A stretch of 64,000 nt of DNA from Methylicorpusculum oleiharenae (GCF_009828925.2 NZ_WUTY02000001.1:1332492-1396491); one strand, 5' to 3'; shown: positions 46,644-56,176, counted from the stretch's first letter. Numbers and translations: made by a program. Notes: generated by a model from the sequence alone, not told the origin.

Positions 46644-46801
46644 CGTTATCCGGTTTGATTGTGATGATAGGCAGCTATCTTTTAGTGGCGGTATTGATGA
46701 TATTCTGTTTTTTCAGAGTCTTGACCAATCCCCAGAGTGCACTTAAAGAACATGCCCCGTTGAACATTGATACGCAGGATAAGGATCCGCCTCTTGATTA
46801 A
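46640..46801 (+). CDS. Small membrane subunit coupled to the NSS transporter (53 aa)
   Basis: ATG 46640 overlaps the transporter stop (ATGA) and is preceded by GGAGGAGG. The 53-codon frame gives MTLSGLIVMIGSYLLVAVLM as a membrane helix, then IFCFFRVLTNPQSALKEHAP and a charged tail ending in TAA 46799-46801. Small single-pass partners encoded directly after NSS transporters are known, as in the MetPS methionine system of Corynebacterium. This is most likely the equivalent subunit. The coding frame is seen directly, and the function is by analogy. Confidence 0.82.
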   Translation: MTLSGLIVMIGSYLLVAVLMIFCFFRVLTNPQSALKEHAPLNIDTQDKDPPLD

Positions 46802-46915
46802 GAAGGATCCAAGATCAGGGCACTTGGGCTATTTTTGATGTGAGTCCCAAGCACTGACTGATATTTCGGCTTTCAACCCGGATTTCGCTGCGCTTCATCC
46901 AGGCTACGAGCCACT

Positions 46916-47932
46916 TTACTTGGGTGTTGAGAAAATGGAAGCATCCAGAAATTGGCTCTGGGATTCAATTAATTTGTCGTCTTTTTGTTCAATGAACAAA
47001 GCGGAAAGTTTTTGTTCATTAGCAGCTTTCAAGCCTTCTTCTTGTCCCATACACAACAAAGCGGTAGACCAGGCGTCTGCAATCGTCGGGTTAGGGTGTA
47101 TTACCGTTACAGAGACCAGATCGTGAGTCACCGGGCGTCCTGTGCGGCCATCCAGAATATGGCTGTAGCGCTTTCCGCCGGCATCGAAATAATGGCGGTA
47201 GGTGCCGGATGTCATGATGGCCGTAGGTAAATCCTTGGGTGTGGTGATGATTTTCTGCACGGTCTGTTTGCCGGGCACCGGTCTTTCAACAGCAATTCGC
47301 CAAGCCTGTTGATCCGGCTTGTGACCATTGGTTTTTAATTCGCCGCCGATTTCGACCAGATAGTGTTTTATGCCTTGCGCTTCGAAAATTTGGCTGACGG
47401 TTTCGACGGTGTAGCCTTGAGCAATGGACGAAACATCAACGGTCAATTCCGGATGCAGTTTTTGCAAATGGGTATCATCGATGACTTTCAGTTTATCCAG
47501 ACCCGAGCGCGCCAATGTGAGCTGAATTTGTTCATCCGTGGGAATTGCCAATACGTCTTCTCTAAATCCCCACAGTTCAAAAAAAGGCTTGATCGTTAAA
47601 TCGTAACAACCCTGGCTTTCTTTATTAACCGACTGAGCGACGCGGATCAAGTCGATAATTTCGCTGTCTGTTTCCTGAGCTTCTGTCGTAGGATTTCTAT
47701 TGAAATGTTCAATGACAGAATCATCGCGGTAGTTGGATAACAGCTGATCGATACGCGCCAGTTCTGCTTCAACCGCCTTTTTTATTGCGGCAGCATCAAC
47801 AGGTGACTCGGACCAGTAACTGATGTGATAGCTGGTGCCTTGAGTCATACCCTGGAGCTTTTGGATGGACGGTCCCGAACAGGCCGTGAGTATTAAAAAC
47901 AAACTGACAAAGAGGGGGGTGAGCGTTTTCAA
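46916..47932 (-). CDS. apbE: FAD:protein FMN transferase ApbE (lipoprotein form)
   Basis: I chose TTG 47932, which has GAGG 6 nt upstream. A GTG at 47944 overlapping the antiporter stop (GTGA) is the alternative. The 338-residue product starts with a lipoprotein signal (TLTPLFVSLFLILTACSG, lipobox LTAC). ApbE transfers FMN from FAD to threonine residues of exported proteins such as NqrC and RnfG. Motifs include GMTQGTSYHISYW, LLSNYRDDSVIEHFN, DVSSIAQGYTVETVSQIFE and the metal/flavin region MTSGTYRHYFDAGGKRYSHILDGRTGRPV. It sits directly downstream of yrbG, possibly co-transcribed. Confidence 0.93.
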   Translation of the reverse strand: MKTLTPLFVSLFLILTACSGPSIQKLQGMTQGTSYHISYWSESPVDAAAIKKAVEAELARIDQLLSNYRDDSVIEHFNRNPTTEAQETDSEIIDLIRVAQSVNKESQGCYDLTIKPFFELWGFREDVLAIPTDEQIQLTLARSGLDKLKVIDDTHLQKLHPELTVDVSSIAQGYTVETVSQIFEAQGIKHYLVEIGGELKTNGHKPDQQAWRIAVERPVPGKQTVQKIITTPKDLPTAIMTSGTYRHYFDAGGKRYSHILDGRTGRPVTHDLVSVTVIHPNPTIADAWSTALLCMGQEEGLKAANEQKLSALFIEQKDDKLIESQSQFLDASIFSTPK

Positions 47933-47940
47933 TGTATACC

Positions 47941-48906
47941 TCACAAGGCCGAGATGGCCAGAAAACCGGTATAAGCCAAAAATATCGATAACAGAACGCC
48001 GCCTTCTATCCGGTTGATGCTGCCTTTGCCATCTCTGGAATAGCCCAGGATAAAGATGGCCAGCGTCAGTAAAGCCATCACAGGCCAATCGCGGGTCAGA
48101 ATTTCAGAAGGAATTGACATGGGTTGAATAGCACCGGCAATACCGATCACAGCCGTTGTATTAAAGAGATTCGAGCCAATGATATTGCCTATTGCGATAT
48201 CGTCTTCGCCTTTACGCGCGGCAATAATTGAAGAGGCCAGTTCGGGTAACGAGGTGCCGACCGCAACGATAGTCAAACCGATAATCAGGTCGCTGACACC
48301 CAGACTGTGCGCAATATTAACCGCGCCCCAGACCAGCATTCTTGAGCTGACAATCAGCAAAACCAGGCCGACGACTACCCAGATGATGCCCTTTTTGAAA
48401 GGCATGGGGTGCTCGATAAGTTCTGCGTCAACATCTTGAGCCAGGGCATCGCTGCGGTTTTTTATGCCTTGGTAAATCGACCAGCCAACAATGAGCAAAA
48501 AGACAGCGAGCAAGCCGATTGCGTCGATTCGGCTAAGTTCGCCATCGTAAATTTGAAATAATGCAAACAGGGTAACGACAGCAAGAATCGGCAGTTCTTT
48601 TTTGATGATTTGAGAGTGAACCGTAATCGGGCTGATCAGTGCCGTTATGCCCAGAATCATGGCAATATTCGCGATGTTGGAACCATACCCGTTACCTAAA
48701 GCCAGGCCGGGGTTGCCTTGTATTGCGGCAAGTGCGGAAACCGTCATTTCGGGTGCAGAAGTGCCAAAACCGACGATGACCATGCCTATCAACAAGGGCG
48801 GCATGCCTAAATGCCGGGCAACGGACGCCGCGCCCTCCACAAAACGGTCAGCACTCCAGACCAGCAAAGCGAGTCCCAAGACAATCATAACGATGGACAA
48901 AGCCAT
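47941..48906 (-). CDS. yrbG: Calcium/sodium antiporter (YrbG-like)
   Basis: This 321-residue inner-membrane exchanger has about ten helices in two inverted repeats. The alpha motifs are VGFGTSAPEMTVSALAAIQGNPGLALGNGYGSNIANI (about 47-83) and IIVAVGTSLPELASSIIAARKGEDDIAIGNIIGSNLFN in the second half. Both contain the G-T-S-x-P-E and G-S-N ion-binding residues. It belongs to the CaCA superfamily and exchanges Ca2+ for Na+. Length matches. A possible cotranscript with apbE follows. Confidence 0.93.
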   Translation of the reverse strand: MALSIVMIVLGLALLVWSADRFVEGAASVARHLGMPPLLIGMVIVGFGTSAPEMTVSALAAIQGNPGLALGNGYGSNIANIAMILGITALISPITVHSQIIKKELPILAVVTLFALFQIYDGELSRIDAIGLLAVFLLIVGWSIYQGIKNRSDALAQDVDAELIEHPMPFKKGIIWVVVGLVLLIVSSRMLVWGAVNIAHSLGVSDLIIGLTIVAVGTSLPELASSIIAARKGEDDIAIGNIIGSNLFNTTAVIGIAGAIQPMSIPSEILTRDWPVMALLTLAIFILGYSRDGKGSINRIEGGVLLSIFLAYTGFLAISAL

Positions 48907-49355
48907 AAACTCTCCGTAAAAATGTAAAAAAATAATGCGGCTTAACGATGAAGCCCGATCAACCGGGTGCGGTCAGTGTGTTTTTGGTTTTTTATAATCC
49001 AGCCCCGGTATAAGACTTAAAAAATCTGTACGTTGTAGATACGAATTCACTGATTGGGCGTGAATGCAGAATTGAGCTCGTGAAGGCGCACATAGTACGG
49101 TGAAAGACAGTGCCGGGCAAGTCAGGACTTGAAACGGCGAGGGGTGTAAGTAGAGGTTTATTCGGCTATTTGCATTCTAGGGTTGGAGATCAGAACGGTT
49201 GATGTTTTTTAATCGCGCTATTTTGTGCAAAACCTGGTTGGATCGTGGATAAGCGCAACAACTTGTTATGTGCAAAAGTTGGTTGGGCTGCGAATGCTCG
49301 TTATCGGCCAAAACCGGACTGCTGTCTATAATTTTGAGAGACAGTAATTGAATGA
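48907..49355. other. Intergenic region, repeat traces only
   Basis: This gap lies between yrbG and the RAYT remnant. Two similar short blocks occur around 49230 and 49270 (GCAAAACCTGGTTGGATCG and GCAAAAGTTGGTTGGGCTGC), the second related to the dispersed repeat family. No gene, promoter or terminator was identified. Confidence 0.45.
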
Positions 49356-49939
49356 TTAACCGCCTTTCAAATTAGCCCTACATGCTTGATTGAAAGAACT
49401 GCCCCCATTACTTTCTAACAAAATCCTGATACCGAGTAATCGCTTCCCTCGATTCGAACCCAATTGGCTCAATAACCAATGAACCTGCAAGCATCTTAAC
49501 GGCAATGCTTGACTGATTGTGGCTTGATAACTGCTCCAAGGCCACTCCGCTGACTCTTTGACCCTCTGCGCTCTGACCGGATTCAACACCACATAACGAG
49601 CAAGTTCAAGCAAATGACTGTCCTTTTTCACCAAAAGGGCTTTATAACGTCCTTGAAATACATGACCGACTCTTCTATGTCGCCGATTGAATGTTTGCGT
49701 GTAAACGCCATTCAACTGGCGCATGCCCTTGGATAAATTGCCCTCTATCGTTTCCACGACAACATGGTAATGAATACTCATCAAACAATACGCATGACAA
49801 ACCCAGTTAAACCGCGAACAAACGTCGTTAAACAATTCGAGCCAGTTAACTCGGTCTTCATCGTCAAGGTATATTTCATTCCTCGCATTACCCCGCGAAG
49901 TCACATGATACAACCCGCTAATCTAAGTGGTCTCGCCAT
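49356..49939 (-). pseudogene. Decayed REP-associated tyrosine transposase (RAYT, Y1 family)
   Basis: The longest open frame begins at a TTG (49913) as LYHVTSRGNARNEIYLDDED. The missing N-terminus, MARPLRLAG, lies upstream from ATG 49939 in another frame, one base short. Catalytic features remain: the HxH motif in MSIHYHVVVET and the tyrosine in ARYVVLNPVRA. After LLSQLGSNRGK the frame shifts again: the expected AITRYQDFVRK is in the +1 frame and soon stops. The usual C-terminal portion is absent. RAYTs mobilise REP/BIME sequences, so this decayed gene fits the many REP-like repeats around. Confidence 0.85.
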
Positions 49940-50035
49940 AAATCACAGCACAGACGATTTTTGCTATATTACAAGACCTGACCCTATTTCCTTGCTATTT
50001 CCTCTTTTAAAAAAGGCTGATAACCGAACGAAGCC

Positions 50036-50644
50036 CTATTTTGCTAAAAATCGAGTCTTTATTCCAAGCACGGACAACAAGCCGCTTATAAAAAATAGAA
50101 CTGAAGAAGGAAGAGGAACATTCGAAGCAGGAGAAGAAACCCAACTGTTAACAGAACCACTCGACCACCTGAATTCCGGCTCAGGATGATATTGAATTGA
50201 ATACCACGAAAAGCTCGAAAGCAGGAGTCCAGATTCTGTCGCTATCGGCTCTCGAGGCGTGATCAAACTTTTGGACTCGAATTCGAGACTGCCTTCCTTG
50301 GCTTTCAAATAGAGTCCTTCTGAAAATATAGTCCCGGTAACCGCTAAATTTCCACGCTTTGAATTTAGCGTCAAAGTAGATGTAACCGGCATTTTAATGA
50401 CTCCTTCGATTAAAATGTCGCTCTTACTCACCAATTCGATTCGACTATTTTCAGGAGCGGTAAAACTTACCGTTACACCCTCCGCCACAACAACTAAGTC
50501 ATAGCTAAGAACGGTATCGCCGTTTAACTCAAAATTCACATCCTCAATCGGATTAAAGACCGTTGCCGCCACCGACAGTGGCATCGCTAACAATCCCAAG
50601 AAAAGCCATAATGCCACCCGAGCCCTGCTGCACACCTTAATCAT
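50036..50644 (-). CDS. Exported VPLP-CTERM (PEP-CTERM-type) protein
   Basis: This 202-residue protein has an N-terminal signal peptide (ALWLFLGLLAMPLSVAA) and a C-terminal tripartite sorting signal. The signal is VPLPSSVLFFISGLLSVLG followed by IKTRFLAK, i.e. motif, membrane helix and basic tail, of the PEP-CTERM class. Between them is a beta-rich, low-cysteine domain with repeated strands (SRIELVSKSDILIEGVIKMP, TLTLNSKRGNLAVTG). Such proteins are processed by exosortase and are linked to exopolysaccharide or surface assembly. No exosortase gene is in the window. It stands alone. Confidence 0.85.
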   Translation of the reverse strand: MIKVCSRARVALWLFLGLLAMPLSVAATVFNPIEDVNFELNGDTVLSYDLVVVAEGVTVSFTAPENSRIELVSKSDILIEGVIKMPVTSTLTLNSKRGNLAVTGTIFSEGLYLKAKEGSLEFESKSLITPREPIATESGLLLSSFSWYSIQYHPEPEFRWSSGSVNSWVSSPASNVPLPSSVLFFISGLLSVLGIKTRFLAK

Positions 50645-50905
50645 GAAAACCTCTTAAACCATCGGTCACCAATTTATGACCATCTTACGCTCTTAAGATT
50701 AAATTAATGTGACAGCCACGAAGCCACGGTCAACGGGTCAGGTCTTGCGATCACGCATTTAAAAAAAGCTTGAAAGACCGCGTTTCAATAATAAAACTGT
50801 TGGCCTTCATTCCAACCTCATTTTGCATATAGCCGTTTATTCCTGCAGTAGCGTGATCAACGGATGAGTCATGCCTTAAATGGAGGGGCAGACATTAATT
50901 TCAGT

Positions 50906-51006
50906 GTGGGTTGCCTGCTTTTCGCAACCCAACCATTAACGCGATGGCCTTGCAAAGTTGGGTTCGCTATCGCCAGCCGCAACCTTCACGGTGCATCACC
51001 TTATTT
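50906..51006 (-). repeat. Dispersed REP/BIME-like repeat, copy D (inverted)
   Basis: This is the inverse orientation: TGGGTTGCCTGCTTTTCGCA, ACCCAACCATTAACGCGATG, GGGTTCGCTATCGCCAGCCG and ACGGTGCATCACCTTA. It is the dominant feature of the 395-bp gap between the VPLP-CTERM gene and the AttH-like gene, which otherwise shows nothing recognisable. Confidence 0.85.
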
Positions 51007-51039
51007 GCTCTTTGAATGGTCACGGCAGATAAATCGCCA

Positions 51040-52212
51040 TCAATACCCGGTTAACTCAACATAACCTTGTCCTGAAACTGGACGGCCGTTTTTCTCTCCG
51101 GTCAGTTTGACCGCGCCTTCCCAATAACGGTATCGCCCGTTCAACTCTTGATCGTTGAGGAAGGGTGTGATTTCCAGACTGATCCCCTGCTGCGGAATAG
51201 TCAACCGCCATTTGGCCGGGTAAGTGCTATGGGAATGCGGGCTTGTCCACTGTTCGGAAACGTCAATATTGACGCTGGCGGCGTTGAGACGAAGCTGGGA
51301 GTTATCCGCTTCAACGATGATGCCGGAACTGTAAGTGTCGGCCTTGCCATCCTTGCGTCTAAGCCGGTAAAACATGATTTCACTGTGATCGGACAATTGC
51401 AGTGAAAACCAGTCCCAACCGGCTTGTTCTGCAGACAGGGCACTGGTACTCCATTCCCTGTCCATCCAGCTGGCGCCGGATACCGAAAAAGATTGATTGT
51501 TTATGCGGATGGAACCCGCCGTCGTTAGGCGAGTAAACGAATAATAATAAGAGGCATTGCCCGCTTGCTCACTTTTCTGGCTAAGACCTTGATTGCCTTG
51601 CAATACTAAAGGTTTGTCCATCGTCAGTTGTAAATCAATCGCCACCGTTGAGTTTTTGGCAGTCAGCTTGAGCGGGAAAACAGTTTGGCCGCTGCCTTCA
51701 GCCGACCAATCGTTAAGCCAAACCCGAAAGGGTTCAGCTTCAGCGCCTGCCAAATCCAGTCCGGCACGACTGAAACGTTCGTCATGATAAAAAGTGTTGC
51801 CTTGAATATCCGTAACAGTGAAGTGAGCCATATACATCTGCCGGTTCCGCCAGGCTGATTCTGACATGAGGCGCTCGGTCGATTCAGAGGCGGTTGTCTC
51901 TGCCGCCAAGGCAAAACGGAAAAATGTCAGTTGATAGCCGAACGGCCGCCCTGATGCATCTTTTAGATTGCCTGTGAAATACCACCATTCGGTCCGATAA
52001 TCAGGATGAGCGCCATGGTCGGCAGGAAATTCGAACAGTCTGGGAGAATAGGCTTTGGCAAAACCTTTATCGTCAGCCATCAATACGTTAGCTGCGGCAT
52101 CCTGACTTTGCATTGCTAATCTTTCATTCGTCTGAAAAAAGCGAACGCCTGCAAACACCAGCAACGCGCTGATGAGCAAAATGCTGATTGAAACGGCAGG
52201 CTTTTTCATCAT
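51040..52212 (-). CDS. AttH/CrtC-like lipocalin-fold exported protein
   Basis: This 390-residue protein has an N-terminal signal anchor (VSISILLISALLVFAGVRFF). It then shows the AttH/carotenoid-hydratase-like hallmark FEFPADHGAHPDYRTEWWYFTGNL (about residues 60-83) followed by FGYQLTFFRFALA and SWMDREWSTSALSAEQAGWDWFSLQL. These are tandem lipocalin-like barrels that bind a hydrophobic ligand. The gene overlaps the FtsX-like permease by 4 nt (ATGA). ABC ATPase, permease and AttH-like protein as a unit is a known operon form. A lipid or hydrophobic compound is the likely cargo. The enzyme role is not supported. Confidence 0.88.
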   Translation of the reverse strand: MMKKPAVSISILLISALLVFAGVRFFQTNERLAMQSQDAAANVLMADDKGFAKAYSPRLFEFPADHGAHPDYRTEWWYFTGNLKDASGRPFGYQLTFFRFALAAETTASESTERLMSESAWRNRQMYMAHFTVTDIQGNTFYHDERFSRAGLDLAGAEAEPFRVWLNDWSAEGSGQTVFPLKLTAKNSTVAIDLQLTMDKPLVLQGNQGLSQKSEQAGNASYYYSFTRLTTAGSIRINNQSFSVSGASWMDREWSTSALSAEQAGWDWFSLQLSDHSEIMFYRLRRKDGKADTYSSGIIVEADNSQLRLNAASVNIDVSEQWTSPHSHSTYPAKWRLTIPQQGISLEITPFLNDQELNGRYRYWEGAVKLTGEKNGRPVSGQGYVELTGY

Positions 52213-54758
52213 TCGTTACGCAAGGCGATGGCCGGACTGGTTTTGGCCATTTTTAAGGAAGGCAGAATGCCGGCCAGCAAGGCTGCGATTAATGCCAGCA
52301 GCAAGCCTTGAAACAGTGAGGCCGTATTCATATGAAAATCCATTGTCCAGCCGAATGAGCGTTGATAGACCACAAATATCAGTACATAGGCGACGATAAA
52401 ACCAACAGGAATCGAAAAAACACCGGCGACCAGTCCCATCAATCCGGTTTCTGACGTGATCATGATCGATAATTGTCTGGGCGTTACGCCAATCGCTCGG
52501 AGAATTCCCAGCTGCCGGGTTCGTTCGTATTGCAAAGCCATCAGCGCGCCAAATACGCCGACAAAGGCAATTCCTGCCGCCAGCCAGCGTAACGCCTCGG
52601 TGACTGCAAACGTTTGCCCGAAGACCTGCATCGATGCCTCATAAATAGCTCGGTTGGACCTAACCGATTGAGCGCCCTTCAGCAAGCCTGCAATCTGCGG
52701 TTCCAGTGCGCTTAGATCGGTATCCGGCTGGGCATAAATGCCGATGCCGGTGAAGCCTAAATCAGGCCAGTGGCGTAAATAGAGTGTGCGGCTCATTGCA
52801 ATATGCCCCCGGTCGCCGCTGTAATCCTTGTAAATGGCCAGTATTTTGAAGGCCTGTTGACCTTGTGCGGTGTGCAGCAACAGGTCTTGTCCGGGTTTTA
52901 GCCCGTGATGATAAGCGTAAGGTTCGGTGATAAAAACACCTTGTTGTTCAAAGGTCTGCCATATATCGGCTTTTGGCGGGTGAGTAAAAAGGAAGCCGTG
53001 TTGGGCTTGATCGTTGAGTTCGAAAACAGACGCATCAATCAAACCGTTCACGCCTCTGATACGCGTGTGCAGCACACTGCTGAGCTTGGATACTCCCGGA
53101 ATTTCAGCTATTGCCGTTTTCAGTAGCTGATCGACCGCAGCTTTGTTATCAGCCAGTTTCTCCCCGGGCAAGGCCACATATAAATCTGCCTGCAAGCTGA
53201 TTTTTAGCCAGTCCGATACGGTTTGACGGAAACTGGAAATCATCAAATCCATGCCAATAGTTGCCGATACGGCAATCATCAGGGCGGCAATGGCGATGCC
53301 GGTCCGGCTTATCTCTGCCGTCACCAGTCGGGGCGGCAGTTTGCCCAGCACACCGAATAAGCGCCCCGTTAGCCATTCGACGCCTTTCATAATGACCAAG
53401 GTAATGCCGGGAGTCATCAATGCAAAACCGAACAACAGCATAAAGATGCAGGCCAAGCCTAGCCTGATGCTTGTTTCGGAAAAATAGGCCAGGCCCAGGC
53501 CCAGAAAAATGAATACCACGCTTAAACTGGTCGCAATTTTGATGATGCGTCTGATGCCCGATTCCAGTTGCGAGCGAATAATCACCGTGGAAGGCGCCAA
53601 TCGGGTCGCTTCCAAAGCGGGCGGCAAGACGGCCAATAGCGTTGCACCAACACCCAGTCCTATGGCTTTGCCGATTTGCCAGTAAGAGACAAACCAATCG
53701 CCGCCTTCAATCCTGAAAAAAATACTGTTCACGGTTGCCGAGACCAGATGCAAGAGACCTTGGGCTAACATAATACCCAGCAAAATACCGGTGCCGGTGC
53801 CCGCCAGGGCCAATAACAAGGCTTCCTGCACAATCATTGTAAACACCTGTTTTCGACTGACGCCCAGTAAACGCAAACTGCCTATCAAGCGCCACCGTTG
53901 AATCACCAGAAAGGTCATGGTGTTATAGATGAGAAACATGCCCACCAGTAGCGACAGCAAGCCCAATGCATTCAGATTGATGGAAAATGCTTCGGTCATT
54001 TGCCGCATGGCCTGATTGTGCGTTTCCATGGCAATCAACTCAGCGGTATTCGGCAGGCTGTCTCGGATAGCATCGATCAAGGAAGGTTGGTGATCACTGT
54101 CATCCAGCACCCAATCAATGAAGCTCAGTTTACCGGATAAACCGGTGACTTCCTGAGCGGTGGCAATGTCGGTGATCAGCATGTTATCCAGCGCGTGTCG
54201 GCTTAACGAGTCGCTGAGTGCGATCAAACCGATGACTTGCATCTTCCGCTCACCCTGGCCTGTGCTGATTGTCAGCCAGTCATCAACCTTCAATTCGAGT
54301 TTTTGGGCGGTATGCTCGCTGATCAAGAGGGTATCCGGTTCTGTGATTAAGCGGCCGGCGAGTGCCGATTGATCCTCGGTCAATGCAGTTTGCCAGCTAG
54401 CCTGAAGGCCTTTTTCAGCAAACGGATCGATACCCAGTAAAGTAAAGCGCGACTCGGGAAATTGGTTGAGTATGACGGTTGATTGAAGTGCCGGGGATAA
54501 TTTGCGCAGTCCCTTATCGATTTTGAGTTGACGATAAATACGCTCATCAAGACCGCCATCGCCGCCTATGATTCTGTGCGTTGCCGTACCTGAAATAGCG
54601 CGTCCAGCCTGAGTGAATGATTGCAGCGAGCTTTCCAGCGCGATATCGATAGCAATGACGACAGCAACGCCCAGTGTAATGCCTAATAATGCCAAGGCCA
54701 GTTGCCAGGGATGTTTCAATAAAAAGTTGCGGCTGGCGCGGTTTATTAATGAGCTCAT
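52209..54758 (-). CDS. FtsX-like ABC transporter permease
   Basis: This 849-residue inner-membrane permease has two FtsX-type halves. Helix 1 (PWQLALALLGITLGVAVVIAIDIAL) is followed by a large periplasmic domain. Core helices include LNALGLLSLLVGMFLIYNTMTFLVIQR and the RLLGVSRKQVFTMIVQEALLLALAG coupling region. A second periplasmic domain is followed by LRWLAAGIAFVGVFGALMALQYERTRQLGILRAIGVTPRQLSIMI. It is the two-domain DevC/LolC-like form that usually works with a LolD-like ATPase to move lipophilic substrates or lipoproteins. It overlaps both neighbours (ATGA on each side). Confidence 0.92.
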   Translation of the reverse strand: MSSLINRASRNFLLKHPWQLALALLGITLGVAVVIAIDIALESSLQSFTQAGRAISGTATHRIIGGDGGLDERIYRQLKIDKGLRKLSPALQSTVILNQFPESRFTLLGIDPFAEKGLQASWQTALTEDQSALAGRLITEPDTLLISEHTAQKLELKVDDWLTISTGQGERKMQVIGLIALSDSLSRHALDNMLITDIATAQEVTGLSGKLSFIDWVLDDSDHQPSLIDAIRDSLPNTAELIAMETHNQAMRQMTEAFSINLNALGLLSLLVGMFLIYNTMTFLVIQRWRLIGSLRLLGVSRKQVFTMIVQEALLLALAGTGTGILLGIMLAQGLLHLVSATVNSIFFRIEGGDWFVSYWQIGKAIGLGVGATLLAVLPPALEATRLAPSTVIIRSQLESGIRRIIKIATSLSVVFIFLGLGLAYFSETSIRLGLACIFMLLFGFALMTPGITLVIMKGVEWLTGRLFGVLGKLPPRLVTAEISRTGIAIAALMIAVSATIGMDLMISSFRQTVSDWLKISLQADLYVALPGEKLADNKAAVDQLLKTAIAEIPGVSKLSSVLHTRIRGVNGLIDASVFELNDQAQHGFLFTHPPKADIWQTFEQQGVFITEPYAYHHGLKPGQDLLLHTAQGQQAFKILAIYKDYSGDRGHIAMSRTLYLRHWPDLGFTGIGIYAQPDTDLSALEPQIAGLLKGAQSVRSNRAIYEASMQVFGQTFAVTEALRWLAAGIAFVGVFGALMALQYERTRQLGILRAIGVTPRQLSIMITSETGLMGLVAGVFSIPVGFIVAYVLIFVVYQRSFGWTMDFHMNTASLFQGLLLALIAALLAGILPSLKMAKTSPAIALRNE

Positions 54759-55444
54759 GATTTCTTTTCAACGGTAACCAGCGTTTTGTCCCGTATTGTA
54801 AAGACTCTATCGGCCAGCCCCATAACTTCCTGACTGTGGGTTGCCATGATCATGGTTTTACCGGTTTGACGTACCAGCGTATCCAATAACGCCAGGACTT
54901 GCTTGCCGGTTTCCAGATCCAGGTTGCCCGTGGGTTCGTCGGCTAAAACGATGGCCGGTTCATGGATCAGCGACCGGGCTATTGCGATACGTTGCTGCTC
55001 GCCTCCCGAAAGACGGTCCGGATAACTGTCCTGACGCGGCTTTAAGTCGAGTTTATCAAGCAGGTTCAAGGCTTTTTCCACATCAGTATCGGTAATGCGG
55101 TGCAGTAATTCCAAAGGCAGCAGTAAGTTTTCCAGTACGGTCAGCGTTGGAATCAGATTGTAAGCCTGAAATACAAAACCGATATGCCTGCGCCTGAACA
55201 ATGTGCGTTCGTTTTCCGGCAGTGCGGTCAATTCAGTGCCCATGATGTTGACCCGTCCACTGTTGGGCTGGTCGATACCGCTCAGCAGGTTCAGCAACGT
55301 TGATTTTCCCGAGCCGCTTCTGCCCAGCAGCACGATCAATTCGCCCTGACGGATATTCAGCGAGACATTACCCAGAATCGTTTGTTCAAGTCCTGACTCC
55401 CAATAACTTTTGGTCACTTCTTGGAGTGAGATGGCTGTTTCCAT
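54755..55444 (-). CDS. LolD-like ABC transporter ATPase
   Basis: I chose ATG 55444 (METAISLQEVTKSYWESGLE), giving 229 residues. The frame to 55513 adds a non-homologous N-terminus. Walker A is LLGRSGSGKSTLLNLLSG (about 43-60), the Q-loop is FVFQAYNLIPTLTVLENL, the signature is LSGGEQQRIAIARSL, and Walker B with catalytic Glu is IVLADEPTGNLD. It is the MacB/LolD subgroup. It heads the operon ATPase, permease, AttH on the minus strand. Confidence 0.92.
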   Translation of the reverse strand: METAISLQEVTKSYWESGLEQTILGNVSLNIRQGELIVLLGRSGSGKSTLLNLLSGIDQPNSGRVNIMGTELTALPENERTLFRRRHIGFVFQAYNLIPTLTVLENLLLPLELLHRITDTDVEKALNLLDKLDLKPRQDSYPDRLSGGEQQRIAIARSLIHEPAIVLADEPTGNLDLETGKQVLALLDTLVRQTGKTMIMATHSQEVMGLADRVFTIRDKTLVTVEKKS

Positions 55445-55735
55445 GGTTTTACGGGTTGAGTTGAGAGAAAACGGAACGGAATATGCCCCAAATAGGCTAT
55501 ATATCAAGTTCACGCCGATTATCGGTAAAAGTTACTTTACGCCTGTTTCCTGATCAGTGATGGGGTTAATTTATATCGAACCTGCGATTGTGCAAATCAG
55601 ATCCAGAGGGACAAAACAGAAGACGGCCGCCTTGATAAACATTAGAATGCAAAAAATTGTCATGATAACAAGATCCGGATGCAGTCGTTAAGACCGGGCT
55701 GATTTCGGAGAAGATATTTAATTAAGGAGCATCAC

Positions 55736-56176
55736 ATGGATAAATACGGCCATATTTTGGTTGCAGTGGATTACTCGCATCATTGCCGCATCGTTGCAGA
55801 AAAAGCCCGGCAACTGGCAAGTCTGCATCAGGCTAAACTCAGTCTCTTGCATGTACTGGATAATATCCCCATGCCGCAAATGCAGTACGGCACGATAATA
55901 CCGCTGGATGAGTTGTCCGATAACACGCTATTGGAAGCTGAAAAAACCAGACTGATAGAACTGGGCAAAGATCTGGGTATCAGCAAAGATAATTGCCAAC
56001 TGGTTTGGGGCATGCCCAAGCGTGAAATCACATTGTTTGCTGACCGCAAAGATGTGGATTTGATTGTCGTCGGTTCGCATGGCCGGCATGGCATCGCCTT
56101 GTTGCTGGGTTCTACAGCCAATGCTGTGTTACATCATGCTCACTGCGATGTGCTTTCGGTGCGTTTGAAAGATTGA
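55736..56176 (+). CDS. Universal stress protein UspA family
   Basis: This 146-residue cytosolic alpha/beta protein starts MDKYGHILVAVDYSHHCRIV. The ATP-binding signature near the C-terminus reads VVGSHGRHGIALLLGSTANAVLHHAHCDVLSVR, matching G-x2-G-x9-G-S/T. Such proteins dimerise and protect during stress by mechanisms that vary. AAGGAG lies 9 nt before the ATG. It stands alone, and a hairpin follows 80 bp downstream. Confidence 0.9.
   Translation: MDKYGHILVAVDYSHHCRIVAEKARQLASLHQAKLSLLHVLDNIPMPQMQYGTIIPLDELSDNTLLEAEKTRLIELGKDLGISKDNCQLVWGMPKREITLFADRKDVDLIVVGSHGRHGIALLLGSTANAVLHHAHCDVLSVRLKD

Noticed and set aside
49440-49465. Sequence resembling a tRNA T-loop (GATTCGAACCC)
   Set aside because: It lies inside the RAYT coding remnant, and no acceptor or anticodon arms can be formed around it.
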